Origin: Branchiostoma floridae
Taxonomy: Eukaryota; Chordata; Leptocardii; Amphioxiformes; Branchiostomatidae
Assembly: GCF_000003815.2 (NCBI RefSeq)
Contig: NC_049997.1
Span: forward strand, 9,387,060-9,451,059
Length of the DNA stretch: 64,000 bases
Reading direction: 5' to 3'
Numbering within the stretch: the first letter of the stretch is position 1; every line of letters starts with the position of its first letter. Shown in pieces: positions 43,198 through 54,900 of the stretch. The position numbers and the translations under genes were made by a program. The notes beneath the pieces were generated by a model, which worked only from the letters and a program-made list of their open reading frames with translations, was not told where the DNA came from and did not search any database.

Positions 43198-45730
43198 TCC
43201 TCGGTGTTATAACGTACCACAACATTAGGGCTACACTCCGTGACACCAACCTATATACAAAGACTCTTCAGTTGATTTCTCGATGAGTGCTGAGGGTTGT
43301 CAAGGTTCCGTATTTCAAGAACATCCGAAACATTGAATCATAACGTTAGTTTTAAACTTTCATAATTTGGCATGCCCGAAAGGAACATTTTGTATGTTTG
43401 CTTGTTTCTTGATGATAACTAGGTTATCAGTAACCTAAGGCGTTGAATTTGATTTCCGGAATGTTACAACTATGTTCTCAAGACCCTTGGTCTTCTATTA
43501 AAAGAATTGCTCCATGAAGCGTATTCACAGGCGCAGTTAGATATTTCCTACTTGCCGCAACACTTAGAACCTTGTTCCCCCTACAACAAAACGTCGAGAA
43601 AACAACCATGTCAGCAAATGAACGACTCTGTTCCCATCAACACACTTCTTTTCACCAACATCTGATGTCTAATAAAGTCATTTTCGAGGCTTCGTACACA
43701 AATGGCGACGACATCGAAACGCGAAGAAATGCTCAGCTTCAAAGGTTGTCTTTCTTTCAGAAGTATGACAAGACACAAATAAGTCATCTATAAATCATCT
43801 CACGATAGACCAAATGGTACTGCTGTACAAGTTACTACAGCAATAAAATGCGCAGCTAAAACATGTTATGCATCTTTGTGAATAACAACAGATGCCAAAC
43901 GAATTTTCGCCGTCAACAGATGTTAAAAAATTAGATATTATGTTTCGATTGAGCATTCCTTCGTTTCACAAAGACACGAACTATCCCCACAAAATATTCA
44001 TCATAGATATGATGACTTGGTCCAACATTCACATGTACTTTTCTATAGCTAAACGTTATTGTCATACCCTTCCGTATTCACGTTAAAATCTATTCAGCGT
44101 AATACAATTTAGGCATACATACTATCCTCAGAAACATTCCACCTACTCGTAAACGACTGCACACTAATATCGTATGTCCTAGACGTATAACGTAGATTTA
44201 CAGGAGTGTTGTTGTGTCTACAATATATGACATTTTTTATGTTTAAATTAAACATATGATCTAAATCATACAAAAAGATCGTGTATTGTTTTCATACCTT
44301 CGAGTATATGGACTTTACGACAATTCAAATTTACGACGTTTTTCAATTTTGATGTCTATCTGGCATCGTTATATCATATTTTACCCGTTCTTTCTTCTGG
44401 GCACTGAAATATTGTTACCAGTCCTACCTCAACGTTCAAATATTGTGACATAGTAATCCACAAATGTAGACAATTTGAGGGTGTGGTTATGCTTTACATT
44501 CTATGACATAGAAAATAACCTGTTATGCTACTCTTGTACATTTTGCTAAAGTCGTTAAAACCGTTAAAAGTGTGACAATAGACCTTACTCACAAGCTATA
44601 AACACCGACTGCTTTCTTGAGAATACCACGATTCAACAGTACTTTTATACACTATTCGAAACCACCACATTCATTGTAAGTATCCCAGACACATCCGTAC
44701 CCTACATAACAAATATAACCCCTTCCACTGAAATGTTATTACAATCTAAAACCCTACCTGTGAATTTCTACATTGAAAATATTTTCAAAAATCTACAAGT
44801 ACAAAAGATCCTCCTACAAAATCAGACATATCTTACAAGAACGTTGTTAACTCTTGTAAATAATGTATGTACATTGAAGATGTTTTCAAGTGGACCCTGA
44901 CTTCGATAGGTCCAATGTTCTTTTTAGCGAGGCAATCAAGATGGCGGCCACTTCTATTACAGATGATGAGAGTCAAAGGTCAATGTGAAATGGGTTGACG
45001 GGAGATTTAATACCAACCACTTTCGCAAGACCTTGCCTCTTTTTCTCTACACTTTAAGAGTTGAAACTAGTGGCGTCTTGCATTGTTAGGTTGAACTGAT
45101 GATTCAGTTTGTTTTGTTCTGTAGAAAATAATGTTTCACCCAGTGTACTTCTATTGTCATCATGTTGGCAATATCTACATAGCTTGTTACACATAAGACT
45201 AAAATCACCAGTTTACGACAATTTGTACCAACCTAGATATCCGTATCTGAAGTATTTTGGACCGCAACCATTAGGCACTGTGACATTGTGGGTAATGTAG
45301 CTATAGGATCTTACTTTGGTGACGATTCCAATCCTCGATAGTGTAGATACGATTTAATTCTTGATATGGGAGCAAGAGAGCTCATCTGTATTGATGTATA
45401 ACGTTATAATCAAGTTAACCTTGTTCCAAGACTAACGACAATCACTCAGCCAGGGCGGGGGAAGGTACAGACTTCGGGGCACCTTTATCCCAAAACAATA
45501 GTCACATGTTCGCCAAGTCACGTGACTGAAGTAGTGGGTCAGTTAACCTGAGGAAGGTCGTAGCGGAGGTCGTATAGCAGGTTATTGGTAATTACGCCTC
45601 GTTTGTGTTGGAAGCATTGTTAATAAGATTATAAGTATGTTATGATGTCTCGTATTCATGTTATGTAATAACAAAAAACTGTCAAAAAGACGCAGTTGTA
45701 CTTTGCTTTCCAGAGGAAAGACATTGCTAA
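43198..45730 (-). other. Probable 3' untranslated region of the SLC1A2-like gene
   Basis: AT-rich sequence without convincing exons or recognised repeats between the stop at 45731 and the AATAAA at 43197. The small open frames on both strands lack domain similarity. Assignment as 3' UTR is by position only. Confidence 0.3.
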
Positions 45731-45922
45731 CTACGAGGAAGATCTTAGATACTCTTGAGCAATTGGCAAACTGCGTCCCAGTTGGCTCCTAGACATCCGC
45801 TTCAGATCACACGGTGCTCTCGGCCTGGAGTGAGCAGGGCTGGCTGGTGGGGGGTTTGCCTTCACATGGCCATTTCCGGACTTGTCTCCTCCAGGAGCGC
45901 CATCTATCGCCACCATATGGAG
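45731..45922 (-). CDS. SLC1A2: SLC1A2-like exon 10: predicted C-terminal tail
   Basis: After acceptor CCACTTCTGCAG the phase-0 frame is open for 63 residues to TAG (45731-45733). It starts [20 protein letters not shown], is P/S/R-rich and ends EYLRSSS. C-tails of EAATs are variable, so homology cannot confirm it. The acceptor and first nine codons come from a tandemly triplicated ~140-bp unit (45897-46300), which suggests the exon boundary was built from, or overrun by, a repeat. Confidence 0.55.
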   Translation of the reverse strand, partial: LHMVAIDGAPGGDKSGNGHVKANPPPASPAHSRPRAPCDLKRMSRSQLGRSLPIAQEYLRSSS

Positions 45923-48900
45923 CTGCAGAAGTGGAAAAGTTCCTGTCACATTGTTCTTAGTACATTGGTTTTTGAAAGACACTGTATATCTCTTCCTTAT
46001 TGCATGTTGTCAGCGCCGTCAGCGCTATCTCACCTCACCTCACCGGTCCACAGCGCTATCTACCGTCACCTTATTGAGATGCAGAAGTGGGAAAGTTTGT
46101 GTCACTTTGACCTTAGTACATTGGTTTTTCAAAGACTCTGTATATCTTTTCCTTATTGCATTTCGTCAGCACCGTCAGCGTCATCTATCGGCACCATATG
46201 GAATATGGAATTGGGGAATTTTGTGTCACATTGATCTTGGTACATTGTTTTTAATTAAGACATTGTGCATCTCTTCATTGTTGCATTCTTCAGCACCGTC
46301 AGCCAACATGCTCTCCTATAGTTGTAAACTAAGCATTTTACAATATGGCCTAATGTTATTTAGTTAAGCCGGCGTGTTACGCCAATGGGCGATTATACCG
46401 GCTATATAGATACAGTTACATAAGCCACACACACACTGCGAACTAGCACTGACCTGTTGTTCCCTGTCCGCGGCTTCGAGGTCCTCCCGGGACAGGTGGT
46501 ACACGATGCCGGCACCCACGGCGTCACCAAGCACGTTGATCGATGTTCGGAACCGATCCCTACAATGTACAAACGTTCAGTTAAGGCATTTTGATGTTGC
46601 ATGGATTTTAACATTGTAGAGTTTTCAAGCAGACCATGCTAGAACTACCCTGGGTGGCAGACTCTAGCGGGCAATCAAAGTAGGTTGTCCCGTCGACATA
46701 GGAATTGTTAACCAGGCAAGTTACAGGCTGGTAAAAGGATCTGATGCAGCCTTTTCCGCTGCAAGACAGCTAGTAATTTTTGCAGGACACATACATGACT
46801 GTTCATGAATACCCTAAGTTTGCAATCGGGCGACGTATGTGACCGGACCCTTGGAAACAAGTTAAAAAAGACGATCTGATATTCACGGAACAATTTTATG
46901 GAGCGAATCTACGTAGGAGTAAAAACAACAGCACAAAGAATAGACATGTGACTCACAGGAGCCAATCAACGGCCAGGATGAGAGTGACGTCTCTCGTGGG
47001 CAGCTGGAGGGCGGTCAGCACCAGGAGCATGGTAACGAGGCCGGCGCTGGGCACACTGGCGGCTCCGATACTGGCTGCCGTGGCCGTCAAGCTGTCAATC
47101 AACATGTCACGTGATTTAATGTACAGTTGATAAAGATATTGTACATCTTTTCGTAATTGCACTCATCAGCACCCTCAAGCCAAAATGCTCTACTATACCA
47201 TAGTTCCATACAATGTCTTGACAACTGTACAACTACACAACTATACAGAAGTACAATTTCATTTTGCTTGCATAATATCCTTAGTGATAAGTTTCTTTTA
47301 CCAAACCCACTCCGATTCCTTGTCCCCTCTATGTGTGAGAGTGTAGATAATTGAGCATTTAAGCAGAATGGCAACTATTTTGTACCAAATATGACAGTGG
47401 ACTGTACTTGCTCTTGACAAGGAATAAGACACACCTACTTCACCTTGTTTGATTTCACGTGGATATCCTTTTACCACTGCTATTCAAGTGGAAGGCATTT
47501 CAGTACCACAAACGGTAACAGCTGCCCACACAGGCAGACCAAGTCCAAAATACATCTAGTACATCTTAAGATTCTTTACTCATTTTATGTATGCCAGTTT
47601 CCTTTAAGATACGTACGTACAAATTCAAATTGTGTGTTACTCAAACAACTGGATATGTTTTTTTTAAACGGTCAGACGTTTTAGACAGTCATCCAATGTC
47701 ACTGACGAAAGACACCGGATGGCTGTCTGTAACGTCTGACCGTTTCCAAAATCATACCCAGTTGCTTGAGTAACTGCTTTTTGGCGTAAGGAAGAAGGCA
47801 AACTCTCATCTGCATGTGCTGATCTGGTCGATATCAAGCGACATGTCATACATCTTAGATTCTTTTACTTTATTTCTAAGACATGTACTCCAGTTTCCCT
47901 TTAAGACACCCTCAGTCAAATTGTGTGACTTAGCAAGTACAGTGTACACGTTAACATAAAGTTCACCTGCATGTGATGATCTGGCCGATATCAAGCTTCA
48001 TGTCGTTGAGCTGGGCGATGAAGATGGCGCCCACGGCCTCGTACAGGGCGGTGCCGTCCATGTTGATGGTGGCCCCCACCGGAAGTACAAACCGAGTCAC
48101 GCGAGAATCCACGTGGTTGTTCTCCTCCAGGCAGCGGAACGTGATGGGGAGTGTGGCGGCACTGGAAAGCACGTGGACAGGGTTTTGAGGAAGAAAAAAA
48201 CAAGAACAGTCTCAATTGGACAAGGCTACTTGCTGATCTGCAGATAGTTTTGTGAATTATCGATGAAGATGGCTTTTATCATGCATAATCTGTATAACCT
48301 AAGCCTAGATCAAGCCTTTCTGTCAATCGGAAACGGTAGGATGATATGTTGATTATTAGGATGAGGATTACAAGCTTGACTTCACTGACTCAATAGGCAA
48401 AGCAGGGGTTACGAGGCTGCTCGGGAAATTCCCAACCCCATTTTGGCCGGAATAGTTTGATCCGCTCACATCGCACCATCGCACATGTGGCCGGTTCTTT
48501 TATGTGCCGGGGTATGGCACTCCCCAGACCCGGGACCTCCATTTAACGTCCTATCTGAATATTGTAATGATAACTGACCTGGAGGCAGTGCCGAGAGCCG
48601 TGATCCAGGCCTGCAGCATACCGCCATAGAACCAGAGCGGGTTTTTACGGGTGATGATGAAGTAGAGCATAGGCAAGATGAAACAGCCGTGGACGATCAG
48701 GCCCAGCATCACCGTCAGCATGTACATCCCCAACATCCGGGCTACCAGGGCCAGGTTCTCGATCTCCAGGATCTTGCCGATGATGAGGCTGCCGATACCG
48801 ATGGGGGAGTACCTGGGAACGAGATGGGTGCAATGCATGACGGTCAACATCGCGCAAGATCTCGGACAATACCGTGGGATAAAAAGCGTGATTGGCGTAG

Positions 48901-51900
48901 AGCATGGCAGTCAACGACCCGGACTATAAACGAGTAATGACATATTGATAGATTCACAGATAGCATTGCTTATATACACATCATATTGGACGTTCGCTAT
49001 GCTTCACGTACTGCAATATCCCGTTCCATCGAGAAACCAAACTGTCTACCAGTAATGCATGATAATTCACTTCTGGTTCAACGGACAGTTCTTACGATAC
49101 ACCCCTCCCCCCTCCTTTACACTTGGTGGCAGCGGTGGGATTGTGCAGACTGTGCAAGTCACGGAGGGCAGCTTTTATTTCATGTTTAGTATGTCGGGAA
49201 TGTGTACTTACCACATGACTCCAAGAACGATCCTCATGGTGACGTCGTTCAGGTTACTGAAGAACTGCAACATGACGTTGCCTTCTTTGCCCATTCTACC
49301 CAGCACAATCCCAAACACGGCGCAGAAAGCGATGAGTCCTGACACAGTCAAATCAGGTGACAAATGAGACATCAACCGCTATTGGTTTCAAGACTGAAAA
49401 TCTCTCTCAATATGTGAAGTAGTATAAAAACCGATTTTTTTATACAATAGTCAACTGTGTAACGCGGTATATTTATATTGCACTGTAACTTATCCATAAC
49501 ATCTTTAAAGAAGTCCTAAATAGTATCCATATCTTTATCTGTCTTAACGTAATGTACACACCTATTTGATGTGTTGTTTCTTATATTTCTTAAACCTGAC
49601 AGTAGCGTGACATTTATCACGAAAAACAAAGTCATCTGCTCGCATATCGTGCAAAAGATAAAATGCAAGGGTAAAGAGAGTATGTCCCCACCTAGAACGT
49701 TGGTCCCATCAGTCTTATCCAGACTGCGGTAGACCTTGGTGTCCACCAGGACCTCGTACGGCTCTGACGTGGAGGTGATGTTCAGTCCGTCCGTGGTGTT
49801 GGTGGTCGTGTTGGTCACGTTGGCGTAGATGTAGTCTTCCTTGTACGCTGTTTGTTGCTGTGGTGGAAACGGTGGAATTATACATTATATGTAAGCGAAG
49901 AAAGTTTCCACATCAGTAACTAAACCACCTTTTCTTAAGTATTATCATAGATAAATCATATCCAGTTGTGTAGATGTAGTCTTCCTTGTACGCTGTTTGT
50001 TGCTGTGGTAAATCAAGGATTGGGATAGTTTACCAGCAGTGACAGTCAAGGCCGTCACAGTAGACACGTTTGTGTCTCGGGCCTCTGTTTCATAACAACC
50101 TATCTAGACAACTGACGGATTCAAGGGTATCGACCATGGACTGTTAATGGACTAACGAGTATTACGTCTACAAGTGCGAGCGTCACCACCCCCCAAACAT
50201 GCCAGTATAATCTTCATCAAGATTGTGGGCATCAACGGGAAGAAGAAGAAGAAACGGTGGAATTATGCATCATGGAAGCGAAGAAAATGTCCACATTACC
50301 ATCAGTAACTAAGGGTACGGTCACATACGTCGTGCGATCGTCGTACGATACTAGTAGCTCACTTAAGGATTTGGGGGGGGGGGGGCAGACACGGGTGTGT
50401 CCTTTCAAAGTTCAGCTATCTTGCTACACAAAATACTGTTTTAGATCCTTGTTGGGTGATTATTTCTCTCACAGCCTGCTTAAAAATTTTATGGGACAAT
50501 CGCGACCATGGTGTTAAGTATTTACCCATTCTAATTTTAGTAATAGACTTCACATTGCATTTTGATCATAATAAGTACTTGAATATACACCCTTTTGTAG
50601 ATGAGAGATTCAAACATATGTGAACAAAAGAGTAAGTCTATGTCTTGTCATAACATAAATATTGCAACATTTGTACTAAATCGAAACAAAAGTTCATTTT
50701 TATGATATCACTGCCTAAATGGAAATACTCACGCCGGAGATACAGGCCTCCACAAGGTTTTCCGGGAAGGCATTCCTGAAAAGTAAAGTAGAAACATTCA
50801 TATATATTTTTTCTCTATAAAGAAAAGTGACCATACTGCTATAGTATGCCTCTGCGTCTGTATGGTCACTATAGTCACTCTCTAGTGTGAGGCACCAGCT
50901 TAATCAGTATACATGGCCAGTAATATGCAGAGAATAAAGGAAAATTGTTCAACTATTTTGGTCTCTCCTGTGAATGACATAGGACACCACTGTAAACAAA
51001 AAATATATATTTTGCATCAAACAATTCAAGCTCACTACAACACGAACATGGGACGCAGTTCTCGGTAGTACTTGTGCAGTTCTCATGTCTTGTTAATGGA
51101 GCTGAAAAGAAAGAAGGTAAACCTTTGCAAGTTTAAGAAGCTCTTGACAAATGTGGTGGCCGCGGGATGCTTTGACATGGGCTCAGGGTTAACATACTAT
51201 CAGACGGCAATGATATGGTAGGTTTAGCTACAACCGGTTCCCATACAAGATCGTCTCAACCATGATGGAACGTCTCCTATACTAACAAAGGCATATCTTA
51301 CATATTTGTCTTCGATGTCGACTTGCCCTCTCAACCCCAATCTCTCCGTATCAAACAGTAGCTCCAATGTATAAAGATTCAAATATACTTATCAAGGATA
51401 GGATATACGATCTAGGAAGAGCCAACTTGGAGCCACATGCACGATCCATCTTTCAGGTAAGCATGACATTATAAGCTGAGATACTAAGCACTATGTTACG
51501 TGTGAACGATGGTAATATTACGACAAGAAGACAGGCGTGGCGTTTGGCGCCACGGCGTATCTCTAAAGTAAAGACGTGCTGAATGTTTCTTAGAATATTT
51601 CCAGACACAAAGTTCAGTTGTAGACTAAAACTTGTCAAAAGAACCCGGGGAAGAATTTGTACTTTAAGCAACTTGAAGTTTGATATGACTGCTTAATTTC
51701 AACGGCTCGACTAAGGTTTTTACGCAGTCTCCGCTTGCACGTAACGTATTTTGTCACTTGGTCATGTGTTCCCATATGGTAATTTCATGAAATGAAAAAC
51801 ATGAACAATTTTCTAAGCTATTACACTTTACAATTACGGTTGAAAAAGCACTGTTTTATCCAATTATCTTGTTAGCAATACCTAAAAATGTTCGAGGACA

Positions 51901-54900
51901 TCTTTGCATCCGTCCAACGTTAATGACCCAAGAGGAATTCATATGTCTGCATTTATTCATTTTCCATGTTTAACTCTTCTGAAAAAAGTCTACTGTTGTA
52001 TAAGTATTGATACATATCCGGAGGCAGTTTGCATCATATTGCCATGTTCATAGTGAACGTAGCCTGTTATTCCGACACCGCACATATGATCGTATCGTAG
52101 ATTGAAAGGAAGTCTATCAATCTTCGCTTTGTTGGCCTTTGCAAAATTACCTTCACCAAAGAGCAAAGCTGCATAGCGACCGGCCATTTGTAATATGACT
52201 CTATGGGCGTATCGGCACGTCCTTGTAGGGTGGAGAATAAAGATACACATTAACGTCCTAGAGGTACATCCTCCAGTAACCAGGGGACATCAACGAGCTG
52301 CAGAAGTCCAGAATATCGATTTCATATCTTTACGCTATCTTCGACCATTCTGTTGCTAATTTGTGTCGATAAAGCAATCCTTTTTTTCATTATCTTTTTT
52401 TTTTCACGCACAATATCTTAGGTGTCCGAATGAAAGCTCATCTGTGGTAGAAAATCCATAGTTGAAAAAGTTAAAAACTTTGTTCCAACGCAACCGACGA
52501 CTTCGGAATATCAGTGCAGCAAATCATCTATCTGAAGAAGGTCGGAGTACTCGACCGAAAATTTGTGGTGAGTCTTTCTTCTGTTGTGTTGGAACAAAGT
52601 TTTAACTTAACTTAACTATATAATATCTTAGGCATTTGAGTCATTCAAAGCATGTTTCTGGTAGCCCTTGTACTTTCCAAACGTTCCCGTCCCCACGTCC
52701 CATTTTACGAGACAGATGTTCTCATTCTCTGTTGCTACTTGGACTGTCGGTATATCTGATGACTCCGACTTTTCGAAGAACTCCTCTGACGCAAACAGGG
52801 ACTGAACAGTCGGTAATGGAATTTTTCGCCCGAGGCTTCGACCAAGCTCTCATTTGTTAGCTTCATCCTGCCTGGGTGGATTCAACCGCACGTAGTTGGT
52901 GTGCCCGCTGTCCTTCGAGAGTGCCAGTTGAATGTTCACGAATCAAAGGGGTCGTATAAAAAGATTTTATGACAACGGTTCCCGTTGTTGTTTCGTCTGT
53001 CACTCCTTATTTTCTCTATCACGTTTTTTTTCGCGTTTTCTTTCATTTTTGTCTGCTGTCACCGACGATTTTTTTCCTTTTCATGAGTAACAGTAACATT
53101 ATGAAAGACGTGATACTTTTCTGGAAACACTGAGCGGTGACATTGAAGAAACGACTTATCTTGATGATTTGATGACTGATTTATGATTGCTTGCAGCAAT
53201 TAAATTGATGATTTACGATGGGATTTGATATGTCTAAATATTTGAAATAGTCATTTCCTTCTTATGATTTAATGATTGTGTTCACTTATTTGGAAAATAA
53301 AACGCTTGAGCCTTCAAATGTAAGACGTCCCCAATGGAAAATCAAATAGAAGTGGAGCTTAGATGAAGATGAGGACAAGCAAAATTAATCACATAGATAA
53401 TATCATAGTCATAATCGTATTTTTCATATAGGTAATTGTTTACCCTTGCAATTAAATCCTACAATCCTAGATCCTAAAATCTAAGATGTCTAATTTCAGC
53501 AAGAAGAGCATTTCCTCGTCATAAATGAACTTGGAGTTTGCCTTACTTTATGTGAAAATTTTAATCTAATCATATGTAACCAAGTATTTAAGGAAAAGAA
53601 TAATGATTATATCTCATGTTATATCACTAATGATTCTGGCTCGAACAAGCCAAACCTACAAGACATATGCTTTTCCCTGCTTTATTAAGCGCGTTATGTA
53701 AGTCCGCTATAGGATCACCATTACAACTTGAATTGGTCGTCTACTGTGCAAGGGGCTGACCTGTCTTTCAGTGCGATTTTTTTACGAAAGATAATTCTTT
53801 AATATTCAAAACAAGGCGACGATTTACATTGACACTAAATCGTCAACTGGTTATGTAATACAATTGAATACGATTACTGAATTGAATACGTAACTGCTCA
53901 ATACCCTGGGCAAAGGCACGAAAGTTTTCACGTGCATAGTTTTTACGACCTTTGACGGGAAGCCTATTGCATGGCACGGGATTTATAGCACAGACTAAAG
54001 ATAAGATGGCCACTGGTCACGCACTGTTCACGTGAAACAGGCGTGATCTTTTATGGAACAGTATACCTTTCTATCAGGCCTGGTCGTGTGGACAGCCCTT
54101 CTTGTAATGGATGTACGAAACTGCCTAATGACCAGCAGCACTCCTTCGGGACCCTCCTCTTGTATCAGATTTTGTCAGGATGATGTATATTTACAACATG
54201 GTCACGCACTCAGGGCAATGCTATGATTGATGGTTGCTGTTTTCTCCTAGAAGGTGGACACTCTAGCAAACAGCAGTGAAGACAGCCATGGAACCGGTTG
54301 TCTAGAGACCTCTCCCTCGTTCAGATTATTAAGCATTTTGCATTTTTGTTACGATGGCTTTTGACAATACAAAGGGCATAAGAAGATCATTTTTTAAAGA
54401 TCTGAGTTTATGACCTATTAAATCATGCAGGCCGTAAAAATGTCAAATTAACATCAATCATGTGTTTGGTCACCCGAGAATGCTTTGAATGCAGTAGCTA
54501 CATCTGTCCAATGCGTTCAAACTCAAAGGATAACACGATTTTACATCTTGGACAGAGTAGTTACTCTCCTATCTCTACTAGATATGTCACGTTACACGCA
54601 ATTTGACGACTGCTGGCGAAATCAGTTTCGATTAAATCGTAACTACATCTGAAAAAGCCAATTGGTAGCCAATGAAGGTATCGAAAAACGTATTGTGTTT
54701 GGATGACTCAATCAATTAGATCGTCCTGTCTTATCGATCTTCTCATCCATCTTGTAACACATCATCGCGTGAGTCTAGGTGATTAACAAGGAACATTTGT
54801 CTTATCACATGTCTACAGGTCTCAGGAGCTGATTAGGCATCCTCACAGACAGCATGTGGACATTCTCTTCTAACTCGAGATAACCATATCCATTCCCAGG

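Noticed and set aside
43572-44086. Two plus-strand open frames of 64-73 codons
   Set aside because: Short, without domain or splice support, in the presumed 3' untranslated region of the transporter on the opposite strand.
45755-46367. Two overlapping plus-strand open frames of about 160 codons
   Set aside because: They run through the tandem triplication and the antisense of transporter exon 10. Their openness reflects the repeat unit, and the peptides are repetitive with no domain.
47991-48215. Alternative minus-strand frame over transporter exon 7
   Set aside because: Frame-shifted reading of a strongly conserved exon (NMDGT frame), with no similarity of its own.
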